Shown here: positions 19,012 to 27,775 of the stretch, in pieces
Layout: every line of letters starts with the position of its first letter
How positions within the stretch are numbered: the stretch's first letter is position 1
Origin: Rhizobium freirei PRF 81
GTDB lineage: Bacteria; Pseudomonadota; Alphaproteobacteria; Rhizobiales; Rhizobiaceae
Length of the DNA: 64,000 bases
Reading direction: 5' to 3'
NCBI RefSeq assembly: GCF_000359745.1
Contig: NZ_AQHN01000089.1
Location: 124,001-188,000, forward strand
Made by a program: the position numbers and the translations under genes
Notes under the pieces: model-generated
Databases searched by the model: none
Seen by the model: the letters and a program-made list of their open reading frames with translations, nothing else
What the model was told of the DNA's origin: nothing

Positions 19012-19038
19012 ATCGCTCGCCATAGGCCTATGCGCGAT
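19012..19038. promoter_or_regulatory. Dyad in the LysR/ABC divergent spacer
   Basis: A perfect 12-bp palindrome, CATAGGCCTATG (19021-19032), is flanked by ATCGC (19012-19016) and GCGAT (19034-19038). A position between two divergent genes suits an operator, possibly for the LysR protein. No protein binding is shown. Confidence 0.35.
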
Positions 19039-19167
19039 ATCCGCTGCATCTTGAGAAAAATATTCGCAATTGCCCATTTATCTCGCAGTTTTCTACGCTT
19101 CCTCGTTCCATTTTTTCTGCGATGTATGCAACATTGATCGAAACCGCTCTAGAAACGGAAGAAAACG

Positions 19168-19941
19168 ATGAACTGGTTGAAGACTGTTGCCGCCGCCGCC
19201 CTCGTGCAGGCCGCGCTCCTGCTCCCCGCCCATGCCGGCGACAATCTCAAGGCGATCCAGGCTGCCGGCGTGCTGAAGGTCGGCACGGAAGGCACTTACG
19301 CGCCCTTCACCTATCATGACGAGAGCGGCAAGCTCACCGGCTTCGATGTCGAGATCGCCGAAGCCATCGCCTCCAAGCTCGGCGTCAAGGCGCAGTTCCT
19401 GGAAGGCAAGTGGGACGGCCTGATCGCCGGCCTCGACGCCAACCGCTACGACACCGTCATCAACGAAGTCGGCGTCACCGATGCGCGCAAGAAGAAGTAT
19501 GATTTCTCCGATCCCTACATCGCCTCCAAGGCCGTGCTGATCGTCAAGGAAAGCAATGCCGGCATCAAGGATTTCGCCGATCTCAAGGGCAAGAAATCAG
19601 CACAGTCGCTGACCAGCAACTTCGGCAAGCTCGCCACCGAAGCCGGCGCCGAACTCGTCGGCACCGACGGCTTCGACCAGTCGATCCAGCTCGTGCTGAC
19701 CGGCCGCGCCGACGCCACCATCAACGACAGCCTCTCCTTCCTCGACTTCAAGAAGCACAAGCCCGATGCGCCGGTGAAGATCGTCGCCCAGCAGGCCAAT
19801 GCCGATTATTCCGCCGTCATCTTCCGCAAGGGCGAGCCGGAACTGCAGGCCGCCATCAACAAGGCCCTGGCCGACATCAAGGCTGACGGCACCTATGCCA
19901 AGATCTCCCAGAAATACTTCGGACAGGACGTTTCGAAGTAA
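19168..19941 (+). CDS. Polar amino-acid ABC transporter, substrate-binding protein
   Basis: The periplasmic receptor of a polar amino-acid importer, best matching the cystine/glutamine group. It has 257 residues, with a Sec signal peptide ending PAHAG at about 24. The family sequence follows: VLKVGTEGTYAPFTYHDESGKLTGFDVEIAEAI with the amino-acid-binding pattern, and SLSFLDF. GGAAG precedes the ATG. It is first in a three-gene operon with permease and ATPase. A hairpin in the 87-base gap after it may protect this message and raise its level over the permease. Confidence 0.9.
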   Translation: MNWLKTVAAAALVQAALLLPAHAGDNLKAIQAAGVLKVGTEGTYAPFTYHDESGKLTGFDVEIAEAIASKLGVKAQFLEGKWDGLIAGLDANRYDTVINEVGVTDARKKKYDFSDPYIASKAVLIVKESNAGIKDFADLKGKKSAQSLTSNFGKLATEAGAELVGTDGFDQSIQLVLTGRADATINDSLSFLDFKKHKPDAPVKIVAQQANADYSAVIFRKGEPELQAAINKALADIKADGTYAKISQKYFGQDVSK

Positions 19942-19975
19942 GGGGAATAGGCAGAAACGCCAAATTGTGAAAAAG

Positions 19976-20003
19976 ATGCGTCCGGGGTCATCTCCGGACG
20001 CAT
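19976..20003 (+). promoter_or_regulatory. Intercistronic hairpin between binding-protein and permease genes
   Basis: A 10-bp stem ATGCGTCCGG / CCGGACGCAT with an 8-base loop and no T run. It is suited to mRNA stabilisation or partial attenuation, giving excess binding protein over membrane components. Confidence 0.55.
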
Positions 20004-20028
20004 TCTCTTATGGAAAGGTCGCATCTGC

Positions 20029-20709
20029 GTGGAGCACTGGTTGCAACTGATGTCGGAGTCACTGGGCACGCTGCTTTGGGCGGGGCTCGTCTTCACCATC
20101 CCGCTTACCCTGATAACCTTCGTCCTCGGCATATTGCTAGGCCTGCTCACCGCCGTCACGCGCCTGTTCGGCCCGCCGCCGCTGGTCGCCGTCGCGCGCT
20201 TCTATGTCTGGGTGATCCGCGGTACGCCGCTTCTGGTGCAGCTCTTCGTCATTTTCTATGGCCTGCCGAGCCTCGGCATCCTGCTCGATGCGTTCCCGGC
20301 CGCCGTGATCGGCTTCACGCTCAGCGTCGGTGCCTATACGTCGGAAATCATCCGCGCCGTGATCTCTTCCGTGCCGAAGGGCCAGTGGGAAGCCGCCTAT
20401 TCGATCGGCATGAACTGGCGCCAGGCGATGAGCCGCACCATCCTGCCGCAGGCGGCCCGCGTCGCGGTGCCGCCGCTGTCGAACACCTTCATCTCGCTGG
20501 TCAAGGATACCTCGCTTGCCGCCGCCATCACCGTGCCGGAGCTGTTCCAGGCCGCGCAGCGCATCGTGGCGACGACCTATGAGCCGCTGATCCTCTATGT
20601 CGAGGCTGCCATCATCTATCTCGTGCTCAGCACTTTCCTCTCGACGCTGCAGGGCTACCTCGAGCGCCATTTCTCCCGTTCCGGCGGCACGCTGGAGGCA
20701 CGCGCATGA
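20029..20709 (+). CDS. Polar amino-acid ABC transporter, permease
   Basis: A 226-residue HisM/GlnP-type inner-membrane subunit with about five spans. The family signatures VIRGTPLLVQLFVIFYGLPS and the EAA loop EAAYSIGMNWRQAMSRTILPQA (coupling to the ATPase) are present. The start is GTG at 20029, the only start giving the normal N-terminus. Its stop overlaps the ATPase start by four bases (ATGA), indicating translational coupling. Confidence 0.92.
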   Translation: MEHWLQLMSESLGTLLWAGLVFTIPLTLITFVLGILLGLLTAVTRLFGPPPLVAVARFYVWVIRGTPLLVQLFVIFYGLPSLGILLDAFPAAVIGFTLSVGAYTSEIIRAVISSVPKGQWEAAYSIGMNWRQAMSRTILPQAARVAVPPLSNTFISLVKDTSLAAAITVPELFQAAQRIVATTYEPLILYVEAAIIYLVLSTFLSTLQGYLERHFSRSGGTLEARA

Positions 20710-21467
20710 TCGAGCTGTCCCACATCGAAAAGCGCTTCGGCGACAACGTCATCCTCAAGGATATCAGCCTGATGATTCCCGAGGGCACGGTGACGGCGCT
20801 GGTCGGTCCTTCCGGCGGCGGCAAAAGCACGCTGCTGCGCTGCATCAACCTCTTGGAAATCCCGACGGCCGGAACGATCAACATCGGCGGCGAGTCCATC
20901 TCCTTTGCGCCGAACAAGCGCGTGGCATGGCAGGACATCCAGAAGATCCGCCGGCAGACGGGCATGGTCTTCCAGAATTTCCAGCTCTTTCCGCACCGCA
21001 CCGCCATCGAGAATGTCATGGAAGGCCTGACGACGGTGTTGCGCTGGCCGACTGAAAAGGCCCGCGCCCGCGCCGTCGAACTGCTGACCAAGGTCGGCAT
21101 GGCACACAAGATGGATGCCTGGCCCTCGACGCTATCGGGCGGGCAGCAGCAGCGCGTAGCCATCGCCCGGGCGCTTGCCCCCTCGCCGCGCGTGCTGCTC
21201 TGCGACGAGCCAACTTCGGCGCTCGATCCGGAACTGGCGGCAGAAGTGGTCGACGTCCTCGGCAAGCTCGCCAATGAAGGCACGACCATGGTCATGGCGA
21301 CGCATGACCTGCGCCTCGCCTCGAAGATCGCCAACAACGTGGTCTTCCTGGAAGCTGGCAACATCGTCGAGACCGGCTCCTCGCGCAGCGTCTTCTCCAA
21401 TCCTTCCCAAGAGCGGACCAAGCAATTCATCTCGACGCTGAATGCCGGCCACAGCTACGACATCTGA
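20706..21467 (+). CDS. Polar amino-acid ABC transporter, ATP-binding protein
   Basis: A 253-residue ATPase of the GlnQ/HisP class. Walker A is GPSGGGKST (residues 34-42), followed by the Q-loop FQNFQLFPH, signature LSGGQQQRVAIARAL, Walker B VLLCDEPTSALDPE and the switch His in ATHDL. It overlaps the permease gene by four bases and ends the operon. A putative attenuator region for the next gene begins about 50 bases later. Confidence 0.94.
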   Translation: MIELSHIEKRFGDNVILKDISLMIPEGTVTALVGPSGGGKSTLLRCINLLEIPTAGTINIGGESISFAPNKRVAWQDIQKIRRQTGMVFQNFQLFPHRTAIENVMEGLTTVLRWPTEKARARAVELLTKVGMAHKMDAWPSTLSGGQQQRVAIARALAPSPRVLLCDEPTSALDPELAAEVVDVLGKLANEGTTMVMATHDLRLASKIANNVVFLEAGNIVETGSSRSVFSNPSQERTKQFISTLNAGHSYDI

Positions 21468-21551
21468 GTCGCCGATCGGGATCAAAAACGGCTTCAATCT
21501 TGGGGAGGCCGCGCATTGACGATCCGCGGCTTTGCGGTTAGCTCTAACATC

Positions 21552-21608
21552 ATGAACACGGCACTCGTTCTCGCAGTGGTAGGAAGGCGCATGGGCAGGA
21601 TGGTGTAA
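21552..21608 (+). CDS. 18-codon leader peptide of the putative attenuator
   Basis: Encodes MNTALVLAVVGRRMGRMV and ends with TAA in the loop of the inner hairpin. It is rich in Val/Leu/Ala, then Arg/Met/Gly. It may be translated from near the RNA 5' end, as no Shine-Dalgarno is visible. The function would be as a translation sensor, not as a protein. Which codon, or which antibiotic, stalls the ribosome cannot be read from the sequence. Confidence 0.5.
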   Translation: MNTALVLAVVGRRMGRMV

Positions 21609-21641
21609 CCATCCAGCGAAAGCACCCATGCGCGGTAAGCA

Positions 21642-21663
21642 GGCTCCTGATGGGGCCTTTTTT
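21642..21663 (+). terminator. Intrinsic terminator of the attenuator
   Basis: Stem GGCTCC / GGGGCC (one G-T pair), loop TGAT, followed by six T. It lies between the leader ORF and the exporter gene, so it would stop transcription before the exporter unless bypassed. Confidence 0.7.
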
Positions 21664-21731
21664 ATTGCCCTGAAACGGGGCGGCACCCGTCAGATCTTCC
21701 TCGACTTCCCACTCACACGACGGACAAGGCC

Positions 21732-22988
21732 ATGACGCGCACCGAAAGCCGCATCGAAAGTTCATCCACACAAGCAATCGAAGACACGACAATCGAAAGA
21801 GCAGCCGCACGGCCGCGGCTGACGACCCTCATCCTGCTTTCCGCCCTTGCCGTGCTGCCGGTCAACATGATCCTGCCGTCGCTGCCAAAAATCGCCGCGG
21901 CATTCCATGCCGATTTCGCCCTCGTGAACCTCTCGGTCGCGGGCTTTTCCATTGTCACGGCAGCCCTGGAAGCCATCGGCGGTGCGATATCGGACCGGTT
22001 CGGCCGCCGGCCGGTTGTCCTGACCGCGCTCTCGATCTTCATCGTCGCCTCGATCGGCTGCGCTCTCGCTCCGAATATCGGCATCTTCCTGCTTTGCCGC
22101 ATGATGCAGGCGTGCATCGGCCCTTGCTACTCTGTAGCGCTCGTTATCATCAAGGAAACATCAAACGATCGGGAGGCGGCCAGCAAATTCGGCTATCTCG
22201 CCATGGGATGGGCGCTGGCGCCTATGGTCGGGCCGCTCTTCGGAGGCTCGCTGGACGAGCTTTTCGGCTGGCAGGCAAGCTTCGTCGTCCTCGCAATCCT
22301 CGGCATCGCTGCCTTTCTTCTGTCCCTTCACGAGCTGAAGGGATCGAGGCCGCCTTCGTCGGGAATGGGCAGGAACTATCTTACCTCCTATGAACTGCTT
22401 CTGCGTTCGCAGCGGTTCTGGGCCTATACGCTCTGCATGGCCTGCTCGATGGGCGTACTTTACATCTTCCTCGGCGGGGCACCGCTCACGATAGGCGATA
22501 CGCTCGGCGGTTCCAGCGCCTTGCTCGGCTTTTACATGGGGCTGGTTCCCGCCGGCTTCATTTTCGGCAGCTATCTGGCCGGCCGCTACGCAGCAAGAAT
22601 CCGGCTCGGCACAATCCTCGTTATGGCCCGGCTTCTGACCTGCATCGGCCTGGCAACCGGCCTCGCCTTATCGCTGTCAGGCGCGACGCATATTCTCGCG
22701 CTCTTCGGCCCCTGCATCTTCATCGGCCTCGGCAACGGCCTTACCATGCCGGCTGCCAACAGCGGCGCGATGTCGGTACGAGCGGATATGGTCGGGACGG
22801 CCGCGGGGCTCGCCGCCGCCATGCGGATATCAGGCGGCGCGCTGATCGGCTCCTTTGCAGGACTGCTTCTCGCCCGATCGCCGACGATCCAAACTCTGTT
22901 CGCCCTGATGCTGGTATCCGCAGTGCTCGCGCAGCTGATGGCACTTTGGGCAGCCTTCGTGGAGCGACATGCTCGCCAGCCGGAATAA
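21732..22988 (+). CDS. MFS multidrug exporter, Bcr/CflA type
   Basis: A 418-residue, 12-span drug:proton antiporter. After a hydrophilic 30-residue N-terminus comes the first span, LSALAVLPVNMILPSLPKIA, typical of Bcr/CflA (D/N-x2-LP-x-LP-x-I). Motif A is GGAISDRFGRRPVV. RMMQACIGPCYSVALVIIKE corresponds to motif B, and GYLAMGWALAPMVGPLFGG to motif C, the antiporter motif. It is probably controlled by the attenuator directly upstream. The drug profile is unknown. Confidence 0.9.
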   Translation: MTRTESRIESSSTQAIEDTTIERAAARPRLTTLILLSALAVLPVNMILPSLPKIAAAFHADFALVNLSVAGFSIVTAALEAIGGAISDRFGRRPVVLTALSIFIVASIGCALAPNIGIFLLCRMMQACIGPCYSVALVIIKETSNDREAASKFGYLAMGWALAPMVGPLFGGSLDELFGWQASFVVLAILGIAAFLLSLHELKGSRPPSSGMGRNYLTSYELLLRSQRFWAYTLCMACSMGVLYIFLGGAPLTIGDTLGGSSALLGFYMGLVPAGFIFGSYLAGRYAARIRLGTILVMARLLTCIGLATGLALSLSGATHILALFGPCIFIGLGNGLTMPAANSGAMSVRADMVGTAAGLAAAMRISGGALIGSFAGLLLARSPTIQTLFALMLVSAVLAQLMALWAAFVERHARQPE

Positions 22989-23087
22989 GGACATCTTCGC
23001 CGCAAGGCCGGCGATAACAGCCCGGCCGTGCGACGAAGACATTCATATTTTAATCAACGGCTCGGTTCGAAGACCGGCCCTCGCCGA

Positions 23088-26000
23088 TTACGCGCCATAG
23101 ACGACGAGCAGATCCTTGGCGTCGATCTGATCGCCGGCGCGCACCAGCACCTCGGAGATCGTGCCGTCCTTTTCGGCATGCAGCGCCGTTTCCATCTTCA
23201 TGGCCTCGATCGAAACCAGCACGTCGCCGGCCTTGATCGCCTGGCCGGGCGAGATAAAGACAGTTGAGATCACACCCGGCATCGGCGCACCGACATGGGC
23301 GGCATTGCCAGTTTCAACCTTACGCCGGATAGCGCTGCCGGAAGCGCCATGAGCACGATCCGGCACCTTGATGCGACGCGGCTGGCCGTTGAGTTCGAAG
23401 AACACGGTGACCATACCCTTCTCATCGGTTGCCGTCATCGCCTGGTTGACGATGACGAGCGTCTTGCCTTTTTCGATTTCGGCAAAGAGTTCGTCGCCTT
23501 CCTTGAGGCCGTAGAAATAGGCCGGAGTCGGCAGCACGGAGACCGGACCGTAAGTGTCGGCAGCCAGCGCATAGTCGGTGAAGACCTTCGGATACATCAG
23601 GTAGGAGGCGAATTCGAAATCGCCGACCTTGCGTTCCAGCTTGGTCTCGATGACTTTGCGCTCGGCATCGAGATCGGCTTCGGCAAGCAGCGAGCCGGGG
23701 CGGACGGTATAGGGCTTGTCGCCCTTCAGCGCCTTCTTCTGCAGCGCTTCCGGCCATCCAGACGGCGGCTGGCCAAGATCGCCCTTCAACATCGAGACGA
23801 CCGAATCCGGGAAGGCGATATCCTTGGCCGGGTTTTCGACATCGGCAACCGTCAGGTCCTGGCTCACCATCATCAGCGCCATGTCGCCGACGACCTTGGA
23901 CGACGGCGTCACCTTGACGATATCGCCGAACATCTGGTTGGCGTCGGCATAAGCCTGCGCCACCTGATGCCAGCGGGTCTCAAGGCCGAGCGAACGCGCC
24001 TGCTCCTTGAGGTTGGTGAACTGGCCACCCGGCATTTCGTGCAGGTAGACTTCCGAAGCCGGTCCCTTGAGATCGCTTTCGAAGGCGGCATACTGGTGGC
24101 GCACAGCTTCCCAGTAGAAGGAGATGCGGCGGATCCATTCGGGATCGAGGCCCGGATCGCGCTCGGAGCCTTTAAGGGCTTCGACGATCGAGCCGAGGCA
24201 GGGCTGCGAGGTATTGCCCGACAGCGCATCCATCGCCGCATCGACGGCATCGACGCCGGCGTCGACCGCCGCCAGCACGGTGGCGGCCGCAATGCCCGAC
24301 GTATCATGCGTATGGAAATGGATCGGCAGCCCGGTTGCCTCGCGCAACGCCTTGAACAGCACCTTGGCCGCAGCCGGCTTCAACAGGCCTGCCATGTCCT
24401 TCAGCGCGATGATATGGGCACCGGCCTTTTCCAGCTCGACGGCGAGATCCGTATAGTATTTCAGATCGTATTTCGGGCGGGCGGAGTTGAGGATATCGCC
24501 CGTATAGCAGATCGCTGCCTCGCAGAGCTTGTTCTCTTCGGCAACGGCATCCATCGACACGCGCATGTTTTCGACCCAGTTCAGGCAGTCGAAGACGCGG
24601 AAGAGGTCGATGCCGCCCTTGGCCGCCTGGCGAACGAAGTACTTGACGACATTGTCGGGATAGTTGGTGTAGCCGACGCCGTTGGCGCCGCGCAAAAGCA
24701 TCTGCAGCAGCAGGTTCGGCGCACCCTCGCGGATCAGCGACAGGCGCTCCCACGGATCTTCAGTGAGGAAGCGCATGGAGACGTCGAAGGTGGCGCCGCC
24801 CCAGCATTCCAGCGACAGAAGCTGCGGCAGGGCGCGCGCATAGGTGCCAGCGACGCTGGCGATGTCATAGGTGCGCATGCGGGTGGCGAGCAGCGATTGA
24901 TGGCCGTCGCGCATGGTCGTGTCGGTCATCAGCACCCGCTTTTCGCCGCGCATCCACTCGGCAAACTTCTGCGGGCCGAGCTTGTCCAGCAGCTGCTTGG
25001 TGCCGTCGGGAATATTGCTGTCGATATAGGGCAGGACCGGGTTGGCCGCCTTCGGCGAGGGCATGGGCCGGCCGCGTGTCTCGGGGTGACCGTTGACGGT
25101 GACATCGGCGAGATAGGTCAAAAGCTTGGTGGCGCGATCCTGGCGCTTGACCTGCTGGAACAGCTCCGGCGTCGTGTCGATGAAGCGCGTCGTATAGCTG
25201 TTGTCGCGGAATTTCGGATGGGTGATGATCGCTTCGAGGAAGGTGAGGTTGGTGGCGACGCCGCGGATGCGGAATTCGCGCAGCGCGCGGTCCATGCGGG
25301 CGATCGCCTCCTGCGGGTTCGGCGCCCAGGCCGTCACCTTCACCAGCAGCGGATCGTAGTAGCGAGTGATGATCGCACCGGTATAGGAGGTGCCGCCATC
25401 GAGACGGATGCCGAAGCCGGAGGCCGAGCGATAGGCAGTGATGCGGCCGTAATCCGGGATGAAATTATGCTCCGGATCTTCGGTCGTCACGCGGCACTGC
25501 AGCGCATGGCCGTTGAGGCGGATGTCCTCTTGGCGCGGAACGCCCGATTCCGCCGTGCCGATGGCAAAGCCGTCGAGAATATGGATCTGCGCCTTGACGA
25601 TATCGATGCCGGTGACGACTTCGGTTACCGTGTGCTCGACCTGGATACGCGGATTGACTTCGATGAAGTAGAATTTGCCGGTATCGGCATCCATCAGATA
25701 TTCGACGGTGCCAGCGCCGACATAGTTGGTTGCTCCGGCGATCTTCAGCGAATAGGCGGCGAGTTCCTGGCGCTGCGCGTTGGTGAGATAGGGTGCCGGC
25801 GCGCGTTCGACGACCTTCTGGTTGCGGCGCTGGACAGAACAGTCGCGCTCGAACAGATGCACGACATTGCCGTGCGTGTCGCCGAGGATCTGGCTTTCGA
25901 CGTGGCGGGCGCGCTCGACGAGCTTTTCGAGATAGACCTCGTCCTTGCCGAAGGCGGCCTTCGCCTCGCGCTTGGCCTCCGTCACTTCCTTGGCGAGATC

Positions 26001-26549
26001 GGCTTCGGAACGGATGACGCGCATGCCGCGGCCGCCGCCGCCCCAGGAGGCCTTGAGCATGACCGGATAGCCGATCTCAGCCGCCATCTTGGCGACCTCT
26101 GCCATATCTTCCGGCAGCGGCTCGGTTGCCGGCACGACGGGCACGCCGACCGAGATCGCCAGATTGCGGGCTGCCACCTTGTTGCCGAGCTGGCGCATCG
26201 TATCGGCTCTGGGACCGATGAAGATGATGCCGGCAGCATCGCAGGCATCGACGAATTCAGGGCTTTCCGACAGAAGGCCGTAGCCCGGATGGATGGCGTC
26301 GGCGCCGGAAAGCTTGGCGACGCGGATGATCTCGTCGATCGACAGATAGCTCTCGATCGGGCCGAGATCGCGGGCAAGATGCGGGCCGCGGCCCACCTGA
26401 TAGCTCTCATCCGCTTTGAAGCGATGCAGCGCGAGTTTGTCTTCCTCGGCCCAGATGGCCACCGTCTTTATGCCAAGCTCGTTGGCGGCGCGGAATACGC
26501 GAATGGCGATTTCGGAACGGTTGGCAACCAGGATCTTGGAAATGGGCAA
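23088..26549 (-). CDS. pyc: Pyruvate carboxylase
   Basis: Biotin-dependent anaplerotic enzyme forming oxaloacetate from pyruvate, bicarbonate and ATP in the cytoplasm. It is 1153 residues as a single chain. The biotin carboxylase domain (about 1-460) starts PISKILVANRSEIAIRVFRAA and has the ATP-grasp Gly-rich loop SWGGGGRGMR. The carboxyltransferase TIM barrel (about 530-830) has TTMRDGHQSL, and an allosteric domain follows. The C-terminal biotin carrier has EAMKMET with biotinyl Lys1118. The start is TTG at 26549, behind GAGGAG, giving the N-terminus expected from the Rhizobium etli enzyme. It is monocistronic. Confidence 0.97.
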   Translation of the reverse strand: MPISKILVANRSEIAIRVFRAANELGIKTVAIWAEEDKLALHRFKADESYQVGRGPHLARDLGPIESYLSIDEIIRVAKLSGADAIHPGYGLLSESPEFVDACDAAGIIFIGPRADTMRQLGNKVAARNLAISVGVPVVPATEPLPEDMAEVAKMAAEIGYPVMLKASWGGGGRGMRVIRSEADLAKEVTEAKREAKAAFGKDEVYLEKLVERARHVESQILGDTHGNVVHLFERDCSVQRRNQKVVERAPAPYLTNAQRQELAAYSLKIAGATNYVGAGTVEYLMDADTGKFYFIEVNPRIQVEHTVTEVVTGIDIVKAQIHILDGFAIGTAESGVPRQEDIRLNGHALQCRVTTEDPEHNFIPDYGRITAYRSASGFGIRLDGGTSYTGAIITRYYDPLLVKVTAWAPNPQEAIARMDRALREFRIRGVATNLTFLEAIITHPKFRDNSYTTRFIDTTPELFQQVKRQDRATKLLTYLADVTVNGHPETRGRPMPSPKAANPVLPYIDSNIPDGTKQLLDKLGPQKFAEWMRGEKRVLMTDTTMRDGHQSLLATRMRTYDIASVAGTYARALPQLLSLECWGGATFDVSMRFLTEDPWERLSLIREGAPNLLLQMLLRGANGVGYTNYPDNVVKYFVRQAAKGGIDLFRVFDCLNWVENMRVSMDAVAEENKLCEAAICYTGDILNSARPKYDLKYYTDLAVELEKAGAHIIALKDMAGLLKPAAAKVLFKALREATGLPIHFHTHDTSGIAAATVLAAVDAGVDAVDAAMDALSGNTSQPCLGSIVEALKGSERDPGLDPEWIRRISFYWEAVRHQYAAFESDLKGPASEVYLHEMPGGQFTNLKEQARSLGLETRWHQVAQAYADANQMFGDIVKVTPSSKVVGDMALMMVSQDLTVADVENPAKDIAFPDSVVSMLKGDLGQPPSGWPEALQKKALKGDKPYTVRPGSLLAEADLDAERKVIETKLERKVGDFEFASYLMYPKVFTDYALAADTYGPVSVLPTPAYFYGLKEGDELFAEIEKGKTLVIVNQAMTATDEKGMVTVFFELNGQPRRIKVPDRAHGASGSAIRRKVETGNAAHVGAPMPGVISTVFISPGQAIKAGDVLVSIEAMKMETALHAEKDGTISEVLVRAGDQIDAKDLLVVYGA

Positions 26550-26665
26550 TGCAGTCTCCTCACGGCATCGAAACGGGCAATGCTGCACCCGCGAAGAAAA
26601 TTCTTAACTTCTTGTCACAAGAAGTGTCAATTTCCTCATGCTGCCAGAAATCAAAATAGTTGCCG

Positions 26666-27406
26666 CTACGGAATAAGACCATTTCTGAAAGCGATTGCGA
26701 CAATGTGCTGCCGGTTCTTCGCCTTCAGCTTGTCCTGGATGCTATTCATGTACCAGTCGACGGTATGGTTGGAGATGACAAGCAGGCGGCTGATCTCGAT
26801 CGACGTCATGCCTTCTGCCAAGTGGCTCAGCACCTCCATCTCGCGCTTTGTCAATTTCGCATCGACCTTTGTGGCGTCCTCCAGCGATTTCGCCTCGCCG
26901 CGCAGCTCCAGAAGCCGCCAGAACGCCTTCCTGGCCACCGCATCGAAGAGCGAAAGCTCCGTCGGCGACAGATCGACGGCATCGCCGCCGATCGTCATGC
27001 TGCCGAGCAGGCCGTTGCGCCCGTGAATGGGAAAGATGTAGCCATCGATCAGCCCGTTGGCGCGGGCGTCCGCCATCATCTGCTCCATCCGTCTGCGCAG
27101 GGGATCGCTCTTGAGCGCGGTCACGGCGTCGCGCCAGCGGAAGGGCCGCTGCGCCCGGCTGAGATGGCGCGCGACCGGGTCGACAAGCATATAGCGCTTG
27201 TTTTCATAGGTCAGCGGCCATTTTTCGGGCCAGCGGCCGGCAAGAATAAAACTCGCAAGCTCGATATTCGGCCGCGGCTGCCGCAGCAGGCCGTAGAAAT
27301 CGAACTTGTAGGAACGGAGCACCACCTCGAGTTCGGACACGACATTCTTGGCTAGCTTGCATTCTTCGATGACGACAAGCAGCTGTAACAACGAATGGAT
27401 ATTCAC
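26666..27406 (-). CDS. LuxR-family regulator with autoinducer-binding-type domain
   Basis: 246 residues from a GTG start behind AGAGG. The N-terminal half (about 15-165) looks like the acyl-homoserine-lactone binding domain (YGLL, RYMLVDPVARHL, PFRWRD, GYIFPIHGRNGLLGSMTIGG). The C-terminal GerE-type helix-turn-helix (about 180-246) reads LTKREMEVLSHLAEGMTSIEISRLL, then NHTVDWYMNSIQDKLKAKNR. No luxI-type synthase gene is in the window, so it is a LuxR 'solo' as far as can be seen. It is divergent from ndvA, with a 369-base spacer. Target genes and ligand are unknown. Confidence 0.88.
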   Translation of the reverse strand: MNIHSLLQLLVVIEECKLAKNVVSELEVVLRSYKFDFYGLLRQPRPNIELASFILAGRWPEKWPLTYENKRYMLVDPVARHLSRAQRPFRWRDAVTALKSDPLRRRMEQMMADARANGLIDGYIFPIHGRNGLLGSMTIGGDAVDLSPTELSLFDAVARKAFWRLLELRGEAKSLEDATKVDAKLTKREMEVLSHLAEGMTSIEISRLLVISNHTVDWYMNSIQDKLKAKNRQHIVAIAFRNGLIP

Positions 27407-27775
27407 ATCTACCTCTTGGCTTCACAGCCTGAATTGCTGGCGCGCCGACATCCTGAACGGTGTCCCGCCTCGTCCAAAGCGCATCCAATTGCCGGGCAAC
27501 ATACTCAGCCCGGCACAAAATTGAACGTACTTGGCGAAATTTTTATCATTCAACCTTGGATGGCAGATCTTGCGCGATATGGCAATGTGACGCCAAGGCG
27601 GCGCCAGCCTCTCACATTTTAAACAAAACCGATAGCGACAACTTAAGGCGTGCGCGCGTATGACGCGAAAATTCGCGTTAAAAAACAGCGTCAGATTCCG
27701 TTAATCGCCGGTTCAGGTAGCGATCTGTAGCATCCGAGCATTCCGAGTTTTGCCGATGCAAAGAGGGTGCCAGAC
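27407..27775. promoter_or_regulatory. Divergent spacer luxR/ndvA
   Basis: No gene seen. It must hold both promoters. The only clear structure is the inverted repeat ACGCGAA-AA-TTCGCGT at 27663-27678, about 100 bases before the ndvA start. I see no good match to a lux-box dyad. Confidence 0.4.

Larger units (their letters stand above)
21516..21663 (+). promoter_or_regulatory. Putative leader-peptide attenuator upstream of MFS exporter gene
   Basis: TTGACG (21516-21521) with a weak -10 around 21538-21543 would start RNA close to the leader ATG at 21552. Outer hairpin: GCGCATGGG (21587-21595) pairs with CCCATGCGC (21625-21633). Inside it, GGATGG (21598-21603) pairs with CCATCC (21609-21614), with the leader stop codon in the loop. 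A terminator follows: GGCTCC (21642-21647) with GGGGCC (21652-21657), then T6 (21658-21663). A ribosome on leader codons 12-15 would open the outer hairpin. This is the layout of ribosome-mediated attenuation; the inducing signal is unknown. Confidence 0.6.

Noticed and set aside
23295..27026. 1243-codon open frame on the plus strand
   Set aside because: It is the antisense shadow of pyc and part of the LuxR gene. The minus-strand product is an unmistakable full-length pyruvate carboxylase.
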